Shown: in pieces, positions 34,421 through 44,759 of the stretch
Layout: each line of letters begins with the position of its first letter
Numbering within the stretch: position 1 is the first letter of the stretch
DNA from: Platanthera guangdongensis
Taxonomy: Eukaryota; Streptophyta; Magnoliopsida; Asparagales; Orchidaceae
Reading direction: 5' to 3'
Assembly (NCBI GenBank): GCA_039583875.1
Contig: CM077149.1
Location: 26,425,194 to 26,489,193 of the forward strand
DNA length: 64,000 bases
Program-made: the position numbers and the translations under genes
Notes under the pieces: generated by a model
What the model saw: only the letters and a program-made list of their open reading frames with translations
Databases searched by the model: none
Told to the model about the DNA's origin: nothing

Positions 34421-36348
34421 TCTCTCTCCCTCCAGAACTCAGCTACTTAATAGCTTACAACACAGATCCTGCGGGACCTCACATGTCACTCAGACCTAAC
34501 ACTTAGGAACTAAGCCAATCCCAGGTCACAAAGACCCTTCACCCGACACAAAGCCAAACACAGGTCATAAAGACCTTAGCCTTTATAAAACTGGCTTACA
34601 ACTCCAGATTCACAAAGAATCTTTACAGAAGAAGAAATAAAGAGTGAGATGAGTAAGCACCAGAGCAAGATCTCTGTGTCTACTTCTTCCTGGACTGAGT
34701 AGATATCAGTCCAAGCTTCTGATGTTGAAGACAATAAGTTGGCGGTGGAATCTTTCTTCAAACAACGTTCTATTCTCTACAGAACTTGTGAATCTACTTC
34801 CTCAGAATAGCTTCTGATCCTGCTATTGCAGATGGTGATTGCTTTAGCTATCTCTTTCCTCAGCAAGATTCTCTATGCAGAACAACTTCTTCAGGCTCGA
34901 CGAAAATGGCGAGGAAGATGATGAAGTTCTGCCGCACTTTCATTTTCAGAAAACCTAGACAAAGAATCGATTCATTTGCTATGGCCGATTTGCTTCTTTT
35001 AATTCTCTTAAGGCCAATGGAGCAGTGGGCCCCACCACTAGGATTGATGGCTGCAATTAAGCCATTCAGCGCATGCTTTCCAATTAATCTTGATTCAACA
35101 ACACTTTATTGTGTGTGGGCCCCATCATTTAATGAAGAAAATATTTCTTAGAAAGTGCAGAAGATGAAAACATCTAGTCGCCAACGTCTCTGGCATCATT
35201 TCCGCAACATTTGAAATTTGGTTGACTTTTTGACTTTGCTGACGTCAGCATGACTCAGCATCTGTGAACTTGGACAAAATTCAATCATTAGAAGCAAAGG
35301 CATTGAGCGAGTATGCATCACTCAATGCCATAACACTTAGACAAATTTTGACTGTCTAGGTATTGAGCTCGATGAATAATGAGCTCCGTTCGACGAACGA
35401 CAAGCTCAACTCGACGAAAGCATAAATTCAATTTGAATAACTTTAGACTTAGTTCGACGAAAGACTAAACTCAGATCGTCGAAAGAGTAAGTTCAGTTCG
35501 ACGATCTCCAGACTCAATTCAATACAAGATAAGCTCAGTTCGACAAAGCTGAGCTTGACGAAATCCAAGCTATCCATGCAATTGTACTTGGCCAATTTTT
35601 CTGCTTCAAGGCGTTGAGAGTGTTGAGTGAGCTTGCCTCACCCAATGCTTTTTGCCTTAGAAATTTTTCTAAGCCATGACATTGAGAGAGTAAGCTCCAC
35701 TCAACCTTAAACTACTTAACAAAATTTTTCTGTTATCTGGCATTGAGTGGGTAAGCTAGACTCAACGCCTGTGGACTTAGTGAAAATTTTGCCCAACTTT
35801 TCTATGGAGTTGACTGGTACAGCAACACTCAATGCTAAAAGCTGTATGGCATTGAGTGAGTAGACCACACTCAACGCCTATGGACTTAACCACATTTTCA
35901 GGCAATTTCTCTAGCCTTAGACTGACTCAGCCTGACTCACAACCTTTTAGCTGTATGGCGTTGAGTGAGTAGACTACACTCAATGCTTTTCTACTTAGCC
36001 AAATTTCTCCCTATCTTTCAGTTAGGCTGAGATAGACTTAACGTCGTTTGATATATGGCGTTAAGTGAGATGTCCTCACTCAACACTTGTGGACTTAGTG
36101 AAAGTTCTACTAGTCAATATTGAAACCATATCTTTGGCGTTGAGTGAGCTTGCTCCACTCAATGCCTGCAGATTTAGTCGATTTTTGCTATGTCCAGCAA
36201 CCACTTATTGTGTCCACATGTCCAGCCAATGTGATATGGACTAACTGCACTCAAGAACTCAAATGCACATCAAATACAGTTGATATGTGCGACATTAACC
36301 TGTTTGACTTCTCACAAATCAGAGACATTGGGAACAATGGACCCAACA
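34421..36348 (-). repeat. Copia A 5' LTR, U3 segment
   Basis: This is the rest of the 5' LTR after the Athila insertion. On the minus strand it starts TGTTGGGTCC at 36348, the SIRE-type LTR start also seen at 56630. It holds a TATA box (34582-34589) and a run of TCGACGAA-like words (35360-35570). About eight inverted repeats built on GGCATTGAG/CTCAATGCC lie at 35299-36170. The palindrome TGCTGACGTCAGCA is at 35238-35251. With 24391-24619 the LTR is about 2.16 kb. The small frame 34906-35151 shows no family motif. Confidence 0.78.
34582..34589 (-). promoter_or_regulatory. TATA box of the Copia A LTR
   Basis: TTTATAAA reads TATAAA on the minus strand. It is followed by the R/U5-like part of the LTR and lies some 700 bases downstream of the hairpin array. 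Confidence 0.5.
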
Positions 36349-36422
36349 TATTCTCACACAGGAAGGCAGGGTGGAGAAGGTGCAAATCAGTGGGGGGCTA
36401 AGTCTATAGGACTTGGGGAGGA
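36349..36422 (+). other. Short Athila-type internal remnant with PPT
   Basis: These 74 bases lie between the end of Copia A and the LTR at 36423. They end GGACTTGGGGAGGA, a purine-rich tract in the PPT position, so the LTR to the right was a 3' LTR on the plus strand. Confidence 0.5.
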
Positions 36423-39065
36423 TGCTGGAGTGCATCCGAAGATTATGCTAACTTAGATTTATTTTTGTTTCCTGAAATTTTCGGGAAAATTGCCAAATAT
36501 TGCAAGTACACACCCGTGTACTTTGGGTGACGCCCGTGACCTAGGCATGATACTTCAATTCCTTTGAAATCAGAAGCATTTGAAGGGAATAATGTGACAC
36601 GCCCTATGGTACGCCCGTGTCATTTGACACGCCCCGTGACCAAGACCCGTGTCACGCTATCAAAAAATTCACGCTCTGACCCGACACGCCCGTGTCAAGA
36701 TGTGACACGGGTGTGACTCCTCCACCTGGCCCGACAAGATAGCACGGCGAATTTTCGACGCGACCCGCGCCCAGATCGACCTCCCTAACACGCCCACTGA
36801 CACACTTGTCACCGATGGCGTGACCGCCACGTGTTCCTCCACGAAGTCAAACATCCATCAAATCGCCGGATAACCTCATGAATAGTGCTGACACGCCCCC
36901 CTACACGCCCGTGACCGAGGGGATGTACCTTGAAATTTTTGCCTATAAATTGGAAATTTCTGTAAGGATTCCTGTTCTTCCTTTTGGAACCATTTTGTTT
37001 AAAGGACTTTGCTGTTAAGTGATTTCCAAGGCATTGTAAGGAGATTTTCTCCTCCTTTCCTTTATGTTTGTTTTAGCTTTGTAATGAACTTTTCATCTTT
37101 ATAAAATTGGTAGCTTTTCCTCCTAACGTTGTTATGGACTTCATCTATGTGCCATCTCTTAAGCAATCTTATTTTTTTCTCATGTTTTAACTTTTGTTTT
37201 TCTCTTTTTATGGGTGTGTGTGTATGAGTATAGCTTTATATTTTTATGTTTTCATTATTTTTTACTTAGATTTGTTTAGATTTAGGATTTTATAGCTTTT
37301 TATTCATTCCTATAGATCCATAAAAATATTTTCAAAATTATTTTCATTTTTCACTAACTTAAATTTTCCTTTTTAGGTTGTAAAATTTTTTCGCTCTTTT
37401 TACTTTATTTACACCTTTTTAGCACTTTTACGGAGTTATAAGAATGAATATGTAGTCGTTTTAATTTTTCGAGCACTTCGATTTTCGTTTTAAAATTTTG
37501 CTCATTTAATTTTTCTGTCTACTTTTTATGCATTTCTATCGCATTCCAGAGGTAGAAATGTTTTTGTTTTGATTTTTCGAATACTTTCATTTTGCTTTTT
37601 ATTTGCAAAACTTTTTGCCTCTTTAATTTTTATTTTCTCTTTTTATGCATTTTTACCGTATTCTAACGGTAGAAATGTAGTTGTTTTAATTTTTCAGTCA
37701 CTTAGTTTTTTTTATTTTTGTATGTGTGTGTGTGTGTGTGTATGAGATAGATTTTATAGCTTTCATTAATTTTAGTAGAGTGGGTGAGTGAGTTTTTATT
37801 CCAGTAGAGTGTGTGAGTGTGTTTTCATTTTATGTCGAGTGCATGCATTTTCTTTCTTGTAGAGTGTGTGAGTGTATGAGTTAGATTTCATTTATGTTGA
37901 GTGTGTGAGTTTGTATTTCTATTAAGTGTGTGAGTTTTTATTTCTGTTGTGTTAGTATGTTTTTATTTCAAGTAGAGTGCGTGCGTGTGTGAATTTATTT
38001 TCTCCTACTCGTTTGAGTAGGACTCGCTTTAATTTCTCGCCTACTCATTTGAGTAGGACTTGCCATTTCCCGCCCACTCGTTTGAGTGGGACTTGTCATT
38101 TACTGCTTTCTTTACAGCTTTCCTTTTATTGATTTCCTTTTACAGCTTTCGTTTTATCGCTTTTTTCCGCAAGTCGTCCCCATTCCGATGAGTGACTAAC
38201 CACTCTTATCCCTCAGTATCGAATAGCATTGGGACAGATAAAATAACTTTAAATAATTAAAGGTCCTATTTTTCTAATTAATTAAATTAACTTAAGGTTT
38301 ACTCCGGGTCTACAATGCGTAGAACCACATATCGATGTGTGGGCTCTATTTCCGTAGTGCATATGATAGCTAGCCGAGATGTCGTGTGTATGGACCGATC
38401 AACCCTGGGTAAAGGGAGTTCCGCACTAACCCTCGAGAGAGGAGGCGCTCAACTATGCCGGATTGGGTTACCCACCCAATAGCGGGGTTCTCAGCGTAAT
38501 GCAGGCATTAAGAGGAATCCTTCGTCGAACGAGAGCCCGGTCGAATAGTCTTAATGTTTAGGTGAGCGATAGTCCTAGAGATAGGTGAGCTCATTCTTGT
38601 GGAACCTGCACGGGCAAGTCTCTATCTTAATTAATTTGAAATTTAGGATCACTTTTTTTATTAAAAGTATATTTTAGTTCAAATTCCATTTGATACAACT
38701 GCGCTAAGATATTCATCGGCTCCATCTTTAATGCTTTTATTTTCCGCTCTTTTATACAAATATATATAATATCACGACAAGATATATTTTTTGTAAAATA
38801 ATAGTCCCCTCCAGGGAAGAGTAGAAATAATCAACCCGACCCCGAGAACAATACGACCTCGATATTCGTCACCGGAATATCCTGTACTACACGCGATATG
38901 TGCACTTGCCTCCTTTCGTTAAAACTCGATCTCATCCATTTTATATCCAAATAAATAAATCTGCTCGGCCCTTCTTCCTAAATAAAACCAAATCCGCCTT
39001 TTCTAAATAAACATGCCCGGGGCGCCGCGTGCTCGAAATAATTTTTGGAGTTGTATCCCCCATCA
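36423..39065 (+). repeat. Athila-type LTR related to the TR-GAG LTR, no partner seen
   Basis: Starts TGCTGGAGTGCATCC and probably ends CCCCATCA. It shares order and words with the inverted TR-GAG LTRs: CACGGGCGTG array (36505-36930), TATA, AT-rich block, GT/AGAGTGTGTGAGT minisatellite (37720-38000) and CTACTCGTTTGAGTAGG words (38010-38090). It also shares the block CTCGAGAGAGGAGGCGC (about 38430). The ends differ, so it belongs to a sister family. No 5-bp target duplication is visible. Copia B coding sequence starts at the next base. Confidence 0.75.
36944..36950 (+). promoter_or_regulatory. TATA box of the 36.4-39.1 kb LTR
   Basis: TATAAAT lies just after the last CACGCCCGTG word (about 36915), the same order as in the TR-GAG LTRs. 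Confidence 0.6.
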
Positions 39066-40529
39066 CCGAGTCTTGCTTCTTGCTACACTAAGAGATACTA
39101 GCTAATCCACATGTGAAGACATAACCGGATGTTGACTTCCGGTCGTCTGAATCTTCCCCATAATCAGCATCCAAATATCCTTGAAGAGTAAAACCCATGC
39201 CTCTCCTATAAAGGAGACCCATATCAGAAGTGGACTTCACGTACTTCAGAATGTTCCTTGCCTCCATCAAATAAGGCTTCCTGGTTTCCACCATATACTG
39301 ACTTAATCGGCCAACTGTATAATCAATGTCCGACCTTATAATCCTCAAGTAAATACGACTCCCAACCATAGCCCGAAACACCAAAGGATACGAAAGAATC
39401 CTCCCCTCATTCCACCGAAGATTGATGCCCCAATAAAATGGAGTGGAGCTACTCTTCCCCTCCCGCATGCCGAATCACTGAACGATCCGTTCCGTATAGC
39501 ACTTCTGGGACACTATTATGGCGCTCTATTTCCTTTCCACCTCAAGTCCAAGGAAATGGTGGAGCTCACCCAAATCCTTCATCTCAACTCATATAGCTAG
39601 CTATGCCCTGAGCCTATCTACCTCCTCCTTGGAGTTCCCGCTATTGATCTTGTCATCCACGTACAACAACACCAAGACCAGAAGCTCCAACTTATTCTTG
39701 AGGAACAAGCTCGAGTCTAAATTTGAAGTAAGATAATTGCAGAACTTGCGATATCCTACAATCTTTCGATACCAGGCTCGATTAGCCTGCTTCAATCCAT
39801 AGATGGTTTTTGGAGTTTGCAGACGTAGTCCAGATGTTCTTCAGATACGTATATCAGTAGCTGATCCATGAAAATGTCCTTGTCGATCTCCCCGTAAATA
39901 AAGACATTCTTTACGTATAGCTGCAACATCTTCCAGCCCTGGCAAGCCGCCAAGGCCATCACCTCCCGAACTCAAGTCATCTTCGACACAGGAATGAATG
40001 TCTCCACATAGTCTTCGTCGTAATGTTGTGAAAATCCTTGAGCTACAAGGCGTGCCCTGTACCACACGATGCTTCCATCTGCCTTCTTCTTCAGCTTGTA
40101 TACCCACTTGTAAGTCGCAGGAGTAATGTCATCAACCTTGGGCACAAGGTCCCAGGTCTCATTCTTCTTGTGGGCAGCCATCTCCTCATCCATGACATCT
40201 TCCCACCCCTTGACTCTAGTGGATTCTTCAAACTTTGAAGTCTCCCGCTCATCCAAGGGGCCTGCGAAGAAACAAGAGACAAAACTCATCGTATTTACTT
40301 CACAATAGCGAGGTGGTGGCTTGATGGTCCTCTTCGATCTATGAAGAGTTTGCTCCTTGATCACCACCTCTGTTGCTTTTTCAAAACTAGCTCCATTCTC
40401 GGGCACACTTGGAGCGTCGCTCCCCCTGCTTCCTGAACACGAAGCCTCTGCCCCAGAGATTGAAACACCTGGAGCTCCTAGTGATACAGACAGCTCCACC
40501 TGAAGATCTTCAACAACCTCCTTCTGCAC
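39066..40529 (-). pseudogene. Copia B reverse transcriptase and RNase H (broken)
   Basis: RT starts after ETWDLVPKVDDI with KWVYKLKKKADGSI and RLVAQGFSQHYDEDY. The active site LLYVDD is near 39665-39685. The thumb and RNase H part includes VGRLSQYMVETRKPY, then [20 protein letters not shown] near 39120-39190. Frame changes lie near 39960, 39800 and 39500. The last residues before the breakpoint are SKKQDS, inside the RNase H domain. Confidence 0.85.
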
Positions 40530-40559
40530 TTCATCAACCTTGCTCTCCTACAGCTCAAT

Positions 40560-41471
40560 AGAGCCACCTCCAGACAACTTCAGTTCATCAAATACCACGT
40601 CTCTTGATACAACGAACTTCCTTTTCACATGATCCATGAACTTCCATCCCTTATTCTGCTCATCATAGCCCACAAAGACAAGCATCCTCGCCTTTGCATC
40701 ATGCTTGGTCCTCTAAGCATCCAGGATGTGTACATAGCAGGTTGATCCAAACACCCGCGGGTGTTCAATGCTATGCTTCTCCTTGAACATCATTTCAATG
40801 CGATACTTCTTGTTGATTGGACTCAAAGGCATCTGATTGATGACATAAGTTTTGCAGGTCATTCCTTCCGCCCAAAAGGACCTGGGAATGCCCTTCATAT
40901 GAAGCCAACACTTACAGGTTTTTGTCAGATAACAGATCTTCCTCTCCGCTACTCCATTTTGTTGTGGAGTATAAACACAAGTGAGCTATCTCTGGATCCC
41001 GTACTTCCTGCAGAAGTTAGATAACTCAGATGAAACAAGCTCACTTGTATTATCTGATCTAAACTTCTTGATCCGCAGGCCAAGCCAACCCTCCACCAGC
41101 TCCTTAAACTCCACAAATTATTGGAAAGCTTCTGACTTCTCCTTCATGAAATACACCCAAGTGTATCTTGAGTAGTCATCAATCAACACCAGCATGTATT
41201 TGCTGCCTCCAAGACTAGCGGTGACAGTTGGCCCCATCATATCACTATGGATACACTCCAATGGTTCCTTGATCCTTGTTTGTGACTTATCAAATGGAAG
41301 GCGATGAGCCTTTCCATACTGACACCCAAAGTAAACATGGCCTCTCCGTAGGATGACAACTTCGCCAAGCCTTTCACAAGGCTCCTCATCGCCGTAGCTT
41401 TCAGCTTTTCAATCCCTACGTACACTATACTTTCATGCCAAATAACAGCACTATCGTTGGGCCTCATTCGA
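40560..41471 (-). pseudogene. Copia B integrase (broken)
   Basis: The core is readable as HSDMMGPT (Asp), FRSDNTSE (Asp) and QQNGVAERK (Glu), then RSFWAEGMTCKTYVINQMP and VFGSTCYVHI. GYDEQNKGWKF and RDVVFDELKL, the usual Copia C-terminal block, lie near 40590-40680. Stops interrupt it at several points, for example near 40714 and 41115. Confidence 0.82.
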
Positions 41472-41860
41472 TCAACATAAGATCTTGTTGATAAAACAAA
41501 GAAGTCTCCCTACATGAGCAACATCTTCCTTTACCGCTGATACGATGCGAAGAAACATCACCTCTGTTGGACTAAATAGAACGTGACAACCGGCGTCAAC
41601 TGTGTTGGTCACTGAGAAGAGGTTCTTATTCATGCCAGGTACGTGATAGACACTACTTAACGTGAGTGGACCCTGAGCACTATCCAAAGAGACAACATCC
41701 TGCTTCTCTACAGTATGAATAGAATCATCAGATGTAATAATAGCTTTATTTCCTGAGAATGATTGCAGCGATGAGAACTTCAACTCGTCTCCAGTGAGGT
41801 GATGACCACACTCCGAGTCAACTATCCAGTCATCTTGGAAGTCAACTGTGGAAAGAGCAC
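41472..41860 (-). pseudogene. Copia B protease (broken)
   Basis: DDWIVDSECGHHLTGDELKF places the catalytic Asp near 41810. The usual DSG glycine is Glu. SSVYHVPGMNKNLFSV (about 41610-41655) is the conserved segment before GAG-pre-integrase. Confidence 0.8.
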
Positions 41861-42596
41861 AAACATACGTGCTTGTCAAGAAGGCTCCTATCCACTCGGC
41901 TTCCTCAGCACTGGAACTAGCTCCCTCCTTGTCTGCAACATTCCCAGGCTGTAGCATGACCTTGCAGTCACACTTGAAGTGACCCAGTTATTGCACATAT
42001 AGCACTTCAACTCCTTCTTCCTATTCTTCTTAGGAGCAGTGCTCCTCTCTTGTGGATAGGAAGTTGAAGGGCCATCCTCAGCAGCAGTCTTCTTTTTCTT
42101 CTCCCATCTCTTCTTCTTATTATTGAAGAGAGCCTCACTACCTCCTTCAAAGATAGTCACCTTGGCTATCTGCTTATCCAAGCTCTCTTGTGATGCCAGC
42201 GGATTTTCCACCTACAACAAAGATGGCTGCCTAGCCTATCCTTGAACAAAAGTCACAAAGGCCCCATATTCCTTCCGCAAGTCGCGGATTATGTTCCTCT
42301 TCAACTTAGCTTCAGAAATTGGCTCATCAGGATCCAATGCTGATATTTCAGCGCACATGTTCTTCATCTTAAGAAAGAGCCTTGAGATGGGCATTCCTCT
42401 TTAAGTTGCTTTAGCCAACTTATTCTCTAAGAACTATAGCCGCGCTACATACTTCCAGTTGAACAGTCCATCAATGGATGCCCAAATTTCAGCAGCAGAC
42501 TCATATCTTAAGATGTGATCAAAGAGCTCAGGTGAGACAGCCCACTTTTGTGCAAACTTTGCCTTTGCATTAGCCTTCTTCCAAGCTCTCACCTAT
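41861..42596 (-). pseudogene. Copia B gag, C-terminal two thirds (broken)
   Basis: Reading down from 42596: KANAKAKFAQK, then ELFDHILRYESAAEIWASIDGLF. KMKNMCAEISALDPDEPISE follows, then a basic stretch and the knuckle start ELKCYMCNNW near 41990. The rest of the knuckle is out of frame. The N-terminus would lie right of 42597, where Copia F begins; it is not found after 48440. Confidence 0.78.
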
Positions 42597-43904
42597 TGTT
42601 GGAACCCTAGTTCTTATTTGGGCAAGGATCACTATTAGGATGATTAGATTGATCGAATATGTATAGTCAAGGGTCATAGGATTATTTCCAGGTTTGCTCC
42701 TTCAGAAAAATTCCAGAGAAGTTCAGATTTGAAGTTCAGAAATTCAGCTCAAAGAAATTCTCCGAGCTCAGTTCAACGAACTCCGAGCTCAGTTCAACGA
42801 ACTCTGAGTTCAGCTTAAAGAAAGCTCAAAACTCAGTTCAAAGATTATGCAGTTCAAAATCTCTGAACTCATCTCGACGAACTCCGAGCTGAGCTCAACG
42901 AACTTTGAGCTAAGATTAACGAACTCCGAGCCCAGTTTGAAGAAAGCTTTAAAATTTAGTTTGATGATTTCTTTGTAGTATTCAGATAGAATTATTTACA
43001 GCTAGCAGAATTAATTAAGGCTTAATTAAAGGCGATTACAGCTATCAGATTTAATTTTATATATTCTTATGAATATATCCGTTTGGAGGCTCATTAATTA
43101 TGGATTAAATCAGGATTTGATGCTAATTGATTCCCAAAAGAAATTATCATTCTCGGGAATGTTTTAGCCATTACAGTCACCGGAAATTCAAATGCTTGAA
43201 TTATGTTCAGACAATATATAGAGATATTTAGGCAGTACATGTAGAAGATGAAAAAGAGTAGTAACAGAGAAGAAAGATAAACAATAAACAACAAATCAGT
43301 GAATTAGTGAAGAACAACACAGCTCTCATACACATAGAAGTTCTTCATCATTTGCTTCAGGCTTCCAAGGGACAACTACACAAAATCAATCCAAGAAGCT
43401 TCTAAAGAGCAACATCACTTTGAAGGCCTACACCCTGAAGCAAATCTTTCTTCTTTCCTGAACCATTCAACATCTCAGGGGGAGCTTTGACATCATCAAC
43501 ATCCACTAGTCTTCTCTCAGTGATTTGAGATAGAGAAGACACCATCACTTCTTTTCCCTTTCCTGTGTACAGGGTTATAACTTCCTTCAAAAGTTAACCC
43601 CTTTGGCTGTCAATACTCCTGATCAAAATACTTGGGTTGGTTTTTGGGCACCTGATCAAAAGCTTAAAGAGTTGTGAGATCTCCCTGTAAATAGATCTTA
43701 TGGTGGCAGTCACCTGATCAAAAACCTGTAGTGGATTCCTACCAGGGTGGTAGTAGAGTGGATGTACCCAGATTTGTGGAACCACTATAATCCTTGTGTC
43801 ATTTGTGTTGCTTGCCCTCTTTCTTTATTTTTGTGTTGTGCTCACTCTTTTATATAACATATATATTTACCTAGAGTAAAATAAGATCTATCATCACTCT
43901 TTCA
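42597..43904 (+). repeat. Copia F 5' LTR
   Basis: 1308 bp, TGTTGGAACCC to CATCACTCTTTCA. It holds about a dozen words like CTCGACGAACTCCGAG in 42755-42965. A later block GGAACCACTATAA is shared with the other SIRE-type LTRs. It is shorter than the 3' LTR mainly because of fewer repeat words. Confidence 0.8.
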
Positions 43905-43907
43905 ATT

Positions 43908-43919
43908 GGTATCAGAGCA
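43908..43919 (+). other. Primer-binding site of Copia F
   Basis: TGGTATCAGAGC, an exact match to the plant initiator-tRNA-Met site, three bases after the 5' LTR. Confidence 0.88.
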
Positions 43920-43993
43920 GGTTTTCTTGGTTGTACAGGCTAACACCTGAACCAAAATGATCTGATAGATCTTATATTTCTTAAGAGTTTATC

Positions 43994-44745
43994 ATGGCAC
44001 AAAATGAAGAGTTTTCAAGCACCATACCTCCTATGTGCAATCTAGATAAGCTTGCACTATGGAAGGCAAGGATTTAACTTTATATGAAATCCATTGATGA
44101 TAATATTTTTAATTCCATTTTGACAGGTCATTATCAATCAATGGAAACAACAAGCATCAATGATGTTCCATCATCTCAATGGTCAGATGTCTAGAAAAGG
44201 CTAAAGATTGCTGATGCACAAGCAATGAACATTATTGCACAATCAATGTATGATGATATTTTTCAGGAAATTACTGAATGTTCATCAGCAAAAGATATGT
44301 AGGACTCCCTCACAGCAATGGTTGCTTGATAAACTAAAGAAAGAAACTTTGAAGCTGAAACTTGGAGTAACTCTGAAGTTTCATCCTGTACAACTGAAGA
44401 TGAAGAAGAGTCAAGAGCAAAAGTGTTTTGCCTGATGGCAATAAATGGATCTTGTAGCAACTCTGATGAAGAATCTGAATGTGAACCAGAAGAAGATCAT
44501 ATAATCTCTACCCTTGATTTTTCATTAGAAGAATTTAAAACTGATTTTAAATTATTGTGTAAAGATTTAATTCGATCTTAGATGGAAATAAAATTTCTCA
44601 GAGTGAAATTAAATGAGGTATCTTCTGAAAATATAAAACTCAAAGAAGATTTAAAGAATGCTCTTGAACAGATAATTTCTTTAGAATCAATTAAAGGAAA
44701 AGAAAAGTTAGAGTACACAGATAAAATTTTAGATTGATTTGATTT
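43994..44745 (+). pseudogene. Copia F gag remnant (broken)
   Basis: ATG at 43994 opens MAQNEEFSSTIPPMCNLDK, then LALWKARI and LYMKSIDDN, the usual start of Copia gag. ADAQAMNIIAQSM and DDIFQEITECSSAKDM correspond to the UBN2 block. Stops occur at about 44074, 44194 and 44300, with frame changes after 44320. The following part (44440-44745) is Glu/Lys/Leu-rich and could form a coiled coil, as in the C-terminal half of the Copia C gag. No zinc knuckle is seen. Confidence 0.75.
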
Positions 44746-44759
44746 ATTATATAGGGGGA

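Larger units (their letters stand above)
39066..42596 (-). mobile_element. Copia B, truncated at both ends
   Basis: Minus-strand Copia polyprotein remnants in the order gag, protease, integrase, RT, RNase H from 42596 down to 39066. The protein motifs differ from the SIRE-type elements in this window (protease DWIVDS, HHLTGDELKFS), so it is a different Copia lineage that I cannot name. The left end is cut inside RNase H by the LTR ending at 39065, and the right end inside gag by Copia F at 42597. No LTR of its own is seen. Confidence 0.8.

Noticed and set aside
34906..35151. 81-residue plus-strand frame starting MARKMMKFCRTF
   Set aside because: It lies antisense within the Copia A LTR with no family resemblance.
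35290..36170. Regularly spaced repeats considered as a CRISPR-like array
   Set aside because: The units are inverted repeats with variable spacing inside a plant LTR, with no cas genes and no bacterial context.
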